From an uncultured Lachnospiraceae bacterium (GTDB lineage Bacteria > Bacillota > Clostridia > Lachnospirales > Lachnospiraceae), in assembly GCA_910577165.1 (NCBI GenBank), contig CAJTLX010000038.1:1-33611 (forward strand): a stretch of DNA of 33,611 bases, read 5' to 3'. The position numbers and the translations under genes are program-made. The notes below the pieces were generated by a model, which worked only from the letters and a program-made list of their open reading frames with translations, did not search any database and was not told the DNA's origin. Positions 7,003 through 14,691 of the stretch are shown piece after piece (position 1 is the stretch's first letter; each line of letters opens with the position of its first letter).

Positions 7003-7070
7003 TTTTTTCCTTAGGGATCGTATAGAGAAGGAAAAAATTGCCTACAATTTAGAAAATGGCAGAGTCTGCC
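7003..7070 (+). promoter_or_regulatory. Structured 5' leader of the cdaA cluster
   Basis: TTTTTTCCTT (7003-7012) pairs perfectly with AAGGAAAAAA (7028-7037), and GGCAGA/TCTGCC (7058-7070) forms a tight second hairpin just before the ribosome binding site. It does not match the conserved core of the ydaO c-di-AMP riboswitch or any other class I know. A simple leader or a translational control element are both possible. Confidence 0.4.
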
Positions 7071-7086
7071 GAAAGGAGAGGAAGAG

Positions 7087-7521
7087 ATGATAAATATCCG
7101 CAAAACGCGTTTGATGACAAAGCTTGCCCTATATGAAACTGGGGAAGGCAGGGAAGATATCAGATTGAGCAAATATTATAAGACGGATTATGTTAGACTA
7201 CAAATTTTAAAAACAGTGCTTGCGGTGACGATCGGTTATATCCTGATTCTTTTAATGGTCGGGTTGTACAAATCGGAGTATTTGATTGCTGAGGCGGTCA
7301 ATCTCGATTACCGGGCGATTGGGATAACTGTGCTTGTCATATACATTATATTGTTGACGATTTATATTGTCGGGACGATTATCGGCTACTCGATCAAATA
7401 TGACTTGTCGCGGGGGAAACTGACACGGTATTTCAGGCTGCTAAATATTATGAAGAAGATTTACCGCGAGGAGGAGGGCAGCGAAGCTGCCGTAGAGGAA
7501 GAGGAGGAAAACAATGGTTAA
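7087..7521 (+). CDS. Small two-helix membrane protein, first gene of the cdaA cluster
   Basis: This 144-residue protein starts at ATG 7087 behind AAAGGAGAGGAAG. A basic N-terminus (MINIRKTRLMTKLALYETGE) is followed by a hydrophobic helix at about 40-60 (TVLAVTIGYILILLMVGLY) and another at about 80-103 (ITVLVIYIILLTIYIVGTII). The tail is charged and ends in an acidic Glu-rich run. I do not recognise a named family. The stop overlaps the start of the next gene by 8 nt, so both are coupled. The conserved-looking placement before cdaA and cdaR suggests a role in membrane or wall homeostasis linked to c-di-AMP, which is inference from position only. Confidence 0.75.
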   Translation: MINIRKTRLMTKLALYETGEGREDIRLSKYYKTDYVRLQILKTVLAVTIGYILILLMVGLYKSEYLIAEAVNLDYRAIGITVLVIYIILLTIYIVGTIIGYSIKYDLSRGKLTRYFRLLNIMKKIYREEEGSEAAVEEEEENNG

Positions 7522-8773
7522 GATTTTGGAATTGCGTTCGCTTTTGAGAAGTTATTATCAAAAATGTCAGATGATTGTGGATCCACTAATAAAATTTGTT
7601 GCAGCTTTTGTCACATTTACCATGATCAATCGGGCGATCGGGTATAATTTAAAGCTGGAAAAGACGGTGGTGGTGCTTTTAGTATCGCTTTTGTGTGCAT
7701 TTACGCCCTCTTCCATTCTGGTGTTTTTGGCGATGGCATTCGTTATTTTTCATATTGCCTCAGCATCGCCATTTATGGCATTGTTTGCAGCACTTATTTT
7801 TGTGGTGCTGTACTGCTTTTTCCTGCGGTTTGCACCACAATATGGGTATGTGGTGGTGGCGATTCCGATTCTTTCCACACTTCATATTCCGTATCTCGTT
7901 CCGATTTTAATGGGGCTTGTGGCAAATCCGATCACCATCCTTCCCTCCGCGTGTGGAGTGATTGTGTATTATATGCTGCAAATTTTGCAGGAACATACTG
8001 TGGTAAGTGATAGTATGGCACTTGATGATATTCTGCCATTTTATACCGAGGTGTTTGAGGCACTTTTAGATTGCAAAGATATTTTGATTGTCTCCGGTGT
8101 TTTTGCAGTGGTGATTATTGTGGTTTATACTGTGCGCAAGTTAAAGATGGAATATGCGGCGGAGCTTGCAATCTTGGCAGGTGGGGTGGTCAATGTATTT
8201 GGCTTTCTGATCTGTGATCTGCGGTTTGATTCCAGAGTGACGCTTGGCAGCATGATCGGCGGAACTTTAATCTCCGTAGTTGTTGCATTTATCGCGCTCT
8301 TTTTTAAGCGGGTACTGGATTATACGGCAGTGGAAAATGTACAGTTCGAGGACGATGATTACTATTATTATGTCAAGGCAGTGCCTAAGATTGAGATTGG
8401 TGTGGCACAGCGGACAGTGGAACAGATCAATGCGAAGAAGGAACAGACAGAGGAAGAGGACGAAGATGATTATGAGGAGGTCTTAGATGAGGAAACTGGC
8501 GAAGTTATCTTTAGACCGAGGAGCGGTTCCGGCGCGGGCGGTCAGGTAAGGCGGCAAAAGGGTGGCAGGAGTTCAGGATATTTCTATCGCAAGATGCAGG
8601 AGGAAAAGCAGAAAATACGCGAGGAAGAACAGCAGCGTGCGCGCGCCCAGATCTTGGCGGCAAAGCGTTATGAGAGTGGGGAGGAAGAATATCCGGAGGA
8701 AGAAGAGATGATGCAGGCGAAACGGAAATCATTCTTGGAGGAAACGAATAAGGATGGGGAGGATAATGAATAG
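7514..8773 (+). CDS. Polytopic membrane protein with an acidic/basic cytoplasmic tail
   Basis: This 419-residue protein starts at ATG 7514, inside the end of the upstream gene. About eight or nine hydrophobic helices occupy residues 20-275. The remaining ~145 residues are hydrophilic: a Glu/Asp-rich stretch (EEEDEDDYEEVLDEETGEVI), a Gly/Arg/Lys segment, then a Glu/Gln/Arg-rich helix. The tail looks intrinsically disordered and cytoplasmic. No transporter signature is obvious to me. It sits directly before cdaA and CdaR and may be a membrane partner of that complex or a separate wall-related protein. The 86-nt gap to cdaA contains a small overlapping ORF (8766-8885). Confidence 0.75.
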   Translation: MVKILELRSLLRSYYQKCQMIVDPLIKFVAAFVTFTMINRAIGYNLKLEKTVVVLLVSLLCAFTPSSILVFLAMAFVIFHIASASPFMALFAALIFVVLYCFFLRFAPQYGYVVVAIPILSTLHIPYLVPILMGLVANPITILPSACGVIVYYMLQILQEHTVVSDSMALDDILPFYTEVFEALLDCKDILIVSGVFAVVIIVVYTVRKLKMEYAAELAILAGGVVNVFGFLICDLRFDSRVTLGSMIGGTLISVVVAFIALFFKRVLDYTAVENVQFEDDDYYYYVKAVPKIEIGVAQRTVEQINAKKEQTEEEDEDDYEEVLDEETGEVIFRPRSGSGAGGQVRRQKGGRSSGYFYRKMQEEKQKIREEEQQRARAQILAAKRYESGEEEYPEEEEMMQAKRKSFLEETNKDGEDNE

Positions 8774-8885
8774 AAAAGTAGTAAAACATTGTGCGTGCAG
8801 TGAGAGGATGCAGTATCCGGATAAAGAGAAATGCGGCAGTTTTTATAAGGAGAAGGGCAATGAGGGGAATCCAAACGTTTTTTAA
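8766..8885 (+). CDS. Possible 39-residue Cys-containing small protein bridging into cdaA
   Basis: An ATG at 8766, overlapping the upstream stop, opens a 39-codon frame (MNRKVVKHCACSERMQYPDK and onward, ending GNPNVF) that fills the gap before cdaA and ends 26 nt inside it. Three cysteines (HCAC and KCG) are present. The only ribosome binding site, GGGGAGG, is just 2-3 nt from the ATG, which is too close for good initiation. Translation here could couple cdaA to the upstream gene. Chance is a real alternative. Confidence 0.25.
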   Translation: MNRKVVKHCACSERMQYPDKEKCGSFYKEKGNEGNPNVF

Positions 8886-9708
8886 TGAATATCTGATCCG
8901 ACTGACACGTCTGAAATTGGGAGATATTCTGGAAATATTGATTATCGCGATGATTATCTACTATTTTCTGCGCTGGATTAAAACCACAAATGCATGGGCT
9001 GTGTTAAAGGGGCTGATCATGCTTTTTCTGTGTTGGCTGATCGCGTATATCTTTGATTTGCACGCGATCCAGTGGCTTTTTGTCAATGCGGTCGGGGTGG
9101 GGATCACGGCACTGGTAATTTTATTTCAGCCGGAGTTGCGCCGGGTGCTTGAGCAGATTGGACAGAAGGGATTTACACCATCCTTTTTCTCCGGTAGCGT
9201 GGATCAGCAGAATTTGACGGATAAAGACATTGAAGAAATCGTAACCGCTGTTTATAAAATGGCGAAGGAAAAGACGGGAGCATTGATTGTTTTTGAACGT
9301 CAGATTGGTTTGCAGGGGATGATAAACAGTGGAATTATTTTAGATGCGGAGATATCTTCACAACTTTTGCTTATCATTTTTGAAGAGGGACTGCCCTTGC
9401 ATGATGGTGCAGTAATTGTGCGGGGAAGAAGACTGATGGCAGCGACTTGCTATCTGCCGCTTTCGTCAAATATGCAGCTGGATAAGGAGATGGGAACCAG
9501 ACATCGCGCGGCGGTGGGGGTGAGCGAGGAAACGGACAGTTTTACTGTGGTTGTTTCAGAAGAAACTGGTACAGTTTCCATTACAAGGAATGGTGAAATT
9601 ATCCGTGGAATTTCCGGAGATCGACTGAAAAAAGAACTCTATGGGTTAAAGACTGTCTCGGAAAAGAAAAAGAGATTTCTATTTAAAAAGCAAAAAGAAC
9701 AGGTCTGA
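8860..9708 (+). CDS. cdaA: Membrane diadenylate cyclase CdaA
   Basis: CdaA makes cyclic di-AMP from two ATP at the membrane; this second messenger controls potassium and osmolyte balance and wall integrity. I choose ATG 8860 (282 residues, MRGIQTFFNEYLIRLTRLKL) because it has AAGGAGAAGG just upstream and gives the usual family length. An upstream in-frame ATG at 8791 would add a basic, non-homologous extension. Three N-terminal helices (about 20-85) are followed by the DisA_N/DAC domain with the catalytic DGA at residues 182-184 and RHR at 214-216, plus the LHDGAVIV and TRHRAAVGVSEETD contexts. It is followed 24 nt later by cdaR, its known membrane regulator. Confidence 0.95.
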   Translation: MRGIQTFFNEYLIRLTRLKLGDILEILIIAMIIYYFLRWIKTTNAWAVLKGLIMLFLCWLIAYIFDLHAIQWLFVNAVGVGITALVILFQPELRRVLEQIGQKGFTPSFFSGSVDQQNLTDKDIEEIVTAVYKMAKEKTGALIVFERQIGLQGMINSGIILDAEISSQLLLIIFEEGLPLHDGAVIVRGRRLMAATCYLPLSSNMQLDKEMGTRHRAAVGVSEETDSFTVVVSEETGTVSITRNGEIIRGISGDRLKKELYGLKTVSEKKKRFLFKKQKEQV

Positions 9709-9731
9709 GAGCGGGGAGGGCAGACATACCT

Positions 9732-11231
9732 ATGAGTGTAATAACATATATGGATGGAGCGAAAAAGCAGATGCAGGAAAATTTGTGGAATGAGGAAGTG
9801 AGAAGACCGCAAAAAGATCCGAAAAAAAAGCCGTCGAGCTTGTGGGATCTGTTTTTGCGCGCGCTTCGTTTCATCAAGAAGAACCTGCACTGGAAACTTC
9901 TTTCACTGTTCGTTGCTGTACTTATCTGGGTTATCATTATGAATATTGATGATCCTTATATTACCGTAACCGTTCCGAATGTACCTGTGGTTTCTTTAAA
10001 TGAGAATGTATTGCAGGAGCGGGGCAAGATAAGTGAGATCGAGAGCGGAAAAACGGTTACTCTTACCGTACACGCACCAAGTTCGATTGCGGAGAAACTG
10101 ACGGCACAGGACTTTTTGGCAGTGGCGGACTATCGCCAGATGTCACTTGTCTATGCGGTGCCAATCCAGGTATCCCTGCGGAAGAATAGTCCTTATAATA
10201 AGGAAGATATTGATATTACTATCGAGACGAGAGAGCCGGAAGTTATGATTTTGACACTGGAAAATTATACGAGTGAAACCTTTCGCGTGGATATTCAGAC
10301 AAACGGGGAGGCACTTGAGGGCTACTATGTTTCCAATATGGTAGTGACTCCGAATCTCGTGCAGATTTCCGGATCGGAAAAGCAGATTGAGCGTATCGAG
10401 CGCGTGGTGGTGGAGATAAATACAAGTCAGGTAAGAAAAAGTTTTGAGCGGGAGGCATCGATACATGCCTATGACAAGAATGGTTATGAGATTGATGAGG
10501 CGACCATTGAGATGGATACAAAAGAGGTGAGCGTAAATGTAACCGTAATGCCGGTCAAGAAGATTCTTCTTCTGATCACGACACAGGGAGAACCGGCATA
10601 CGGCTATGAATGTACCGGAATCCAGCATGTGCCAACGGAGATTATGATTGCGGGGCGGGCGGAGGATCTGGAAGATATTTATTCCATGACCATTCCATTC
10701 GATATTACCATGCAGAGCAAGGACTACGGAGCAAAGATCAATATTGAAACATATTTGAACGAATACTACGAGGGGAAATATGTGTTGGTGGATGAGGAGA
10801 AATATGTTACTGTAACCGCATATATTGAACGGCTTCCTTCCAGGGATTTTAAGATAAATAGTGCGAATATCTCCGTGGTTGGACTGGCAGAGGGATATGA
10901 CTTGATTTTTACAACAAAAAATGATATCAATATCAAGGTATTTGGCAGGCAGGAAGAGCTTGACAAACTTACTCCGCAGCTGTTAAAACTCTACGTCGAT
11001 GTGACCGACTACGAGCCGGGGCCTTATTATGTCTCGGTCAATTCCGCGACGGAAGCCTTTGTAACCGTTAGCCACGGCACAATAGGAATTGCGATTGAGG
11101 AGGCCGTGGACACGTTGGTGGTGGACGATGGCACAGGGGAAACAAGGCCGGAGTCGGACCCTTCGGAGGAGGAGATTGAAGATGGATTGCAGACAAAGGA
11201 GAGCGGGGAGGAAGAATCTCCCGCTGAATAA
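9732..11231 (+). CDS. cdaR: CdaA regulator CdaR, YbbR-repeat protein
   Basis: This 499-residue protein has a basic cytoplasmic N-terminus (PQKDPKKKPSSLWDL), a single transmembrane helix near 50-70 (LLSLFVAVLIWVIIMNI) and then four or so YbbR repeats. The repeats are recognisable from the recurrent pattern of a beta hairpin plus Gxx..GY.. segments (EALEGYYVSN, GEPAYGYECT, VVGLAEGYDL). A Glu-rich tail ends the protein. CdaR binds CdaA through the membrane and modulates c-di-AMP synthesis. Start ATG 9732 follows CGGGGAGGG; an internal ATG at 9750 is a less likely alternative. In most Firmicutes glmM comes next; here leuA follows after about 28 nt. Confidence 0.9.
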   Translation: MSVITYMDGAKKQMQENLWNEEVRRPQKDPKKKPSSLWDLFLRALRFIKKNLHWKLLSLFVAVLIWVIIMNIDDPYITVTVPNVPVVSLNENVLQERGKISEIESGKTVTLTVHAPSSIAEKLTAQDFLAVADYRQMSLVYAVPIQVSLRKNSPYNKEDIDITIETREPEVMILTLENYTSETFRVDIQTNGEALEGYYVSNMVVTPNLVQISGSEKQIERIERVVVEINTSQVRKSFEREASIHAYDKNGYEIDEATIEMDTKEVSVNVTVMPVKKILLLITTQGEPAYGYECTGIQHVPTEIMIAGRAEDLEDIYSMTIPFDITMQSKDYGAKINIETYLNEYYEGKYVLVDEEKYVTVTAYIERLPSRDFKINSANISVVGLAEGYDLIFTTKNDINIKVFGRQEELDKLTPQLLKLYVDVTDYEPGPYYVSVNSATEAFVTVSHGTIGIAIEEAVDTLVVDDGTGETRPESDPSEEEIEDGLQTKESGEEESPAE

Positions 11232-11259
11232 ATGATAAAAACTGGAAAGGAAAATGGAG

Positions 11260-12924
11260 ATGTTAAATTATAAAAGGTATCGGAAAAATCCGGTGGCAAA
11301 CTATCCGGAGCGCGAGTGGCCAAACAGGGAGATCACTAAAGCACCAGTATGGTGCAGTGTGGATCTGCGCGATGGAAATCAGGCGTTGATTGAGCCGATG
11401 GTCGTGGAGGAAAAAATTGAATTTTTCAATATGTTAGTAAGGCTTGGCTTTAAGGAAATTGAGGTCGGATTTCCGTCCGCCTCGCAGATTGAATATGATT
11501 TTCTGCGCCAGTTGGTCAGCAGAAAACTGATTCCTGATGATGTGACCGTGCAGGTACTTACGCAGTGCAGAGAGCATCTGATTGCGCGTACATTTGAGGC
11601 GATCGAGGGCGTAAAGCAAGTGGTGGTACATATCTACAATTCTACTTCCACATTGCAGCGCGATGTTGTTTTTGGGATGAACCGCGAGGAGATTATAAAA
11701 ATTGCAGTGGATGGCGCAAAATTGGTAAAGGAATATGCAAAGACATTTCCGGGTAAGATAATATTAGAGTACTCGCCAGAGAGTTTTACTGCGACAGAGC
11801 TTGATTTCGCGCTGGAAATCTGTACGGCAGTGCAGGAAATATGGCAGCCGGATACGGAAAATAAGATGATTGTCAATCTTCCATCCACGGTGGAATTAAA
11901 TACGCCAAATGTCTATGCAGATCAGATTGAATGGATGTCAAGGCATTTTCAACACCGGGAGAGTATTTTGCTCTCCGTGCATCCGCACAATGATCGCGGC
12001 TGTGGTGTGGCGGCTGCGGAACTGGCGATGCTTGCGGGTGCGCAGCGCGTGGAGGGCACGCTTTTTGGCAATGGCGAGCGCACCGGAAATGTCGATCTTT
12101 TAACACTTGCCTACAATATGTTTTCTCAGGGGGTTGATCCGAAATTAAATATTGAGGATATCTGCGGGATTGAGGAAGTCTACGAACGCTGCACTAAACT
12201 GCCGGTTCCGGCGCGCCATCCATACGGGGGAAAATTAGTGTTTACCGCGTTTTCCGGATCGCACCAGGACGCGATCAATAAGGGGATCACGGCGATGAAG
12301 GAGCGCGGCAGTGAGATCTGGCAGGTGCCTTATCTGCCGATTGACCCGGCGGATATCGGCAGAAAGTACGAGCCGATTGTCCGGATTAACAGTCAGTCGG
12401 GCAAGGGCGGTGTGGCCTTTATTATGGAAACTTATTTTGGCTTTAAGCTGCCTAAGGGAATGCACAAGGAATTTGCGGATGTCGTGCAGGTCATTACGGA
12501 GCGGCAGGGAGAAGTTGGTCCGGAGCAGATTATGGCGGAATTTAAGAAATCTTATCTCGACCAAAAAGAACCTTATCATTTTCGCCGCTGTAAGACCGAG
12601 GAGATCGCCGCAGGAGAAAATAATTTTGATACCCGTGTAATAGTCGAGTACACCTATCACGGCGCGCCAAGGAGTTTTACCGCCGTGGGCAACGGGCCCA
12701 TTGACGCGGTAAAGCGGGGGATCGCAAATGAGTGCGGAATGAATCTGCGTCTGCTCGACTATAATGAACACGCCCTTCAGGAGGGATCCGGCGCGCAGGC
12801 CGCCTCCTATATCCATCTTTTAGATACGCAGAGCGGGAGAACCACCTTTGGTGTTGGCGTAAGTTCCAATATTACAAGAGCATCATTCCGCGCGATTTTT
12901 AGCGCGGTAAATCGTTTTCTATAG
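11260..12924 (+). CDS. leuA: 2-isopropylmalate synthase, type 2
   Basis: LeuA condenses acetyl-CoA with 2-oxoisovalerate, the first committed step of leucine synthesis. The TIM-barrel begins with APVWCSVDLRDGNQALIEPM and carries the metal-binding and active-site blocks SVHPHNDRGCGVAAAELAML and GNGERTGNVDLLTLA. The C-terminal LeuA dimer/regulatory domain runs from about residue 430 to the end. Length (554 residues) and the early YPEREWPNREI segment fit the long type 2 enzymes. I prefer ATG 11260 over ATG 11254 because AAAGGA at 11246-11251 is then about 8 nt away. There is no T-box or leader peptide upstream; the gene follows cdaR by only 28 nt, so it probably depends on the cda transcript or on a promoter inside cdaR. 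Confidence 0.93.
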   Translation: MLNYKRYRKNPVANYPEREWPNREITKAPVWCSVDLRDGNQALIEPMVVEEKIEFFNMLVRLGFKEIEVGFPSASQIEYDFLRQLVSRKLIPDDVTVQVLTQCREHLIARTFEAIEGVKQVVVHIYNSTSTLQRDVVFGMNREEIIKIAVDGAKLVKEYAKTFPGKIILEYSPESFTATELDFALEICTAVQEIWQPDTENKMIVNLPSTVELNTPNVYADQIEWMSRHFQHRESILLSVHPHNDRGCGVAAAELAMLAGAQRVEGTLFGNGERTGNVDLLTLAYNMFSQGVDPKLNIEDICGIEEVYERCTKLPVPARHPYGGKLVFTAFSGSHQDAINKGITAMKERGSEIWQVPYLPIDPADIGRKYEPIVRINSQSGKGGVAFIMETYFGFKLPKGMHKEFADVVQVITERQGEVGPEQIMAEFKKSYLDQKEPYHFRRCKTEEIAAGENNFDTRVIVEYTYHGAPRSFTAVGNGPIDAVKRGIANECGMNLRLLDYNEHALQEGSGAQAASYIHLLDTQSGRTTFGVGVSSNITRASFRAIFSAVNRFL

Positions 12925-13045
12925 ATCTGGCATTAAATAATTGCCAGATCTATAGCCTTCCGGGGATGCGCACTCGCACGAATCGGTAAATGTCGCAAGC
13001 AACCGTACTCGGCGCAGATGGCAATAATTAATTGTCATCTATATA
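12919..13045. repeat. Palindromic intergenic element, two related hairpins
   Basis: The left hairpin is a perfect 14-bp stem (12919-12932 with 12942-12955) that includes the leuA stop codon. The right hairpin is a 10-bp stem with one G-T pair (13016-13025 with 13031-13040). The left end and the reverse complement of the right end are alike: both contain TATAGAT, then an A/T core ending in ATTGCC, then ATCT. The whole is therefore a roughly 125-bp imperfect palindrome. Neither hairpin has a T-run, so they are not classic terminators. A small repeat element or MITE is possible. Confidence 0.5.
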
Positions 13046-13091
13046 TGTTGATGGACTCGGACAAGAATTTTCTTATGACAGGTAGAGAAAA

Positions 13092-13871
13092 ATGAAAGTA
13101 TTTATCGCAAATTTTAAAAAATACCAATTTTTGCTGGCGGAGCTGGTAAAGAAAGATATCAAATTAAAATATCGCAATTCTGTGCTTGGATTTGTATGGA
13201 CACTGTTAGAACCGCTATTGACAATGATTGTATTGACTATTGTATTTGGTACAATATTGCATAAGAGAACACCGAATTTTGCTGTTTATATTCTGACAGG
13301 GCGACTTTTATATTCCTATTTCTCAACAGGGACAAAGCAGGCGTTAAAATCGATCCGACGCAATGGGGGAATGATCCGCAAGGTGTATGTGCCAAAATAT
13401 ATGTATCCGCTGGCGGCATCAATGTCAAGCTATGTAACTTTCCTGCTGTCCCTTATTGTGCTGGTTGTAGTGGCGGCAGTTCAGGGGATCCGGCCAACAA
13501 GATATTTATTTGGTGCGGTGGTGCCGCTGTTTACAGTTTTTTTGATGGTGACGGCAATCAGCTTTCTCTTAGCGACGCTCCATGTGTTTTTCCGGGATCT
13601 GGAATATATCTGGAATGTGGCTACAATGTTGATTATGTATATGTCGGCGATCTTTTATGAGGCGGACTCTCTGTTGGAGAGTGAATACGGCTTTCTTATC
13701 AAATACAATCCGCTCTATTCAGTGATTGCGAACTTCCGGAATGCCGTAGTGTACGGCAGACCGTTAGAGAGCTTTTTCACCTGGTATCCCATCGCACTAA
13801 GTCTCGTGATACTTGTGGTGGGACTGGTGTTCTTTTATAAAAAGCAGGATAGTTTTGTACTCTATCTTTAA
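13092..13871 (+). CDS. ABC-2 polysaccharide/teichoic acid export permease (TagG/Wzm type)
   Basis: This 259-residue integral membrane protein has the TagG/Wzm hallmarks. There is an amphipathic N-terminus with the LVKKDIKLKYRNSVLGFVWT block, in which RNSxLGxxW is diagnostic, and then six hydrophobic helices. A late conserved FFRDLEYIWNVA segment and PLYSVIANFRNAVVYG precede the last helix. It forms the channel that moves lipid-linked wall polymer across the membrane, powered by the ATPase encoded 54 nt downstream. The start ATG has AGGTAGAG upstream. I see no strong promoter between the palindromic element and the gene. Confidence 0.9.
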   Translation: MKVFIANFKKYQFLLAELVKKDIKLKYRNSVLGFVWTLLEPLLTMIVLTIVFGTILHKRTPNFAVYILTGRLLYSYFSTGTKQALKSIRRNGGMIRKVYVPKYMYPLAASMSSYVTFLLSLIVLVVVAAVQGIRPTRYLFGAVVPLFTVFLMVTAISFLLATLHVFFRDLEYIWNVATMLIMYMSAIFYEADSLLESEYGFLIKYNPLYSVIANFRNAVVYGRPLESFFTWYPIALSLVILVVGLVFFYKKQDSFVLYL

Positions 13872-13925
13872 CTATAATGCGGCGATTAAAAAGAGCCGTC
13901 TGTTGGCGGCGGAAACGAGGATACT

Positions 13926-14666
13926 TTGGGAAAGAAGACTGCATTGCGGGTGGATAATATCGGAGTGAAGTTCCGCATGACAAGTGAGCGTGTGGACAAT
14001 GTAAAGGATTATGCGATCAAATTTTTAAAAAGAGAGCTGCGCTACCATGAATTCTGGGCACTGAAAGATGTTAGTTTCCGGGTGGCAAAAGGTGATCGGG
14101 TCGGGATACTCGGATTAAATGGAGCGGGAAAAAGCACACTCTTAAAGGTGATTGCCGGGGTGTTAAAACCGACGGAAGGTTCTATTTTGCGCTACGGAAA
14201 GATTGTGCCGCTCCTCGAGCTTGGGGCAGGGTTTGAAAATCAGTATTCGGGCAGGGAGAACGTATTTTTGTACGGGGCAATGCTAGGCTATCCAAGGGAA
14301 TTTTTAAAGGATAGATACGATGAGATTGTTGCGTTCTCGGAGTTGGGGGACTTTATCAATGTGCCGCTAAAAAACTATTCTTCCGGGATGAAAGCGCGTC
14401 TTGGCTTTTCAATCGCGACGATCGTGGAACCGGAGATTTTGATTTTAGATGAGGTGCTTTCCGTTGGGGACGCGAAATTTCGCAAAAAGAGCGAAAAAAA
14501 AATCAAGGCTATGTTTGACAAGGGCATTACTGTTTTGTTTGTTTCGCACTCCATCGGTCAGGTGCGTTCGCTGTGTGATAAGGCAATTATCCTTGAGAAA
14601 GGGCATCTGATCGCGCAGGGGGATGTGGAGACAGTGAGCGGACTCTATGAGGAAGCAATTAAGTAA
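13926..14666 (+). CDS. ABC polymer exporter ATPase (TagH/Wzt type)
   Basis: This 246-residue nucleotide-binding protein begins at TTG 13926, eight nt after a GAGG; no ATG gives a full domain. Walker A is GLNGAGKSTLL, the signature is NYSSGMKARLGF, and Walker B is LILDEVLSVGDAKF. The SVGD in place of the usual SALD is typical of the teichoic acid/O-antigen export subfamily. The EFWALKDVSF opening and the GAGFENQYSGRENV segment also fit it. There is no C-terminal carbohydrate-binding domain, so it is the short form. It pairs with the permease at 13092. Confidence 0.9.
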   Translation: MGKKTALRVDNIGVKFRMTSERVDNVKDYAIKFLKRELRYHEFWALKDVSFRVAKGDRVGILGLNGAGKSTLLKVIAGVLKPTEGSILRYGKIVPLLELGAGFENQYSGRENVFLYGAMLGYPREFLKDRYDEIVAFSELGDFINVPLKNYSSGMKARLGFSIATIVEPEILILDEVLSVGDAKFRKKSEKKIKAMFDKGITVLFVSHSIGQVRSLCDKAIILEKGHLIAQGDVETVSGLYEEAIK

Positions 14667-14691
14667 TTAAATAGGGAACAGGAGGAAGGAT

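Noticed and set aside
6957..7086. Possible ydaO-type c-di-AMP riboswitch ahead of the cdaA cluster
   Set aside because: The leader is short with two simple hairpins and lacks the conserved multi-stem core of that class.
10143..10628. 161-codon minus-strand ORF
   Set aside because: Lies wholly antisense to cdaR, whose YbbR repeats are unmistakable; no ribosome binding site.
11220..11259. T-box or leucine leader peptide before leuA
   Set aside because: Only 28 nt separate cdaR and leuA; there is no specifier loop, terminator or Leu-rich leader ORF.
12235..12816. 193-codon minus-strand ORF
   Set aside because: Antisense shadow of the leuA C-terminal region, no family features.
12919..12955. 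Perfect 14-bp hairpin as the leuA terminator
   Set aside because: No T-run follows; better explained as part of a palindromic element, though it could still slow polymerase.
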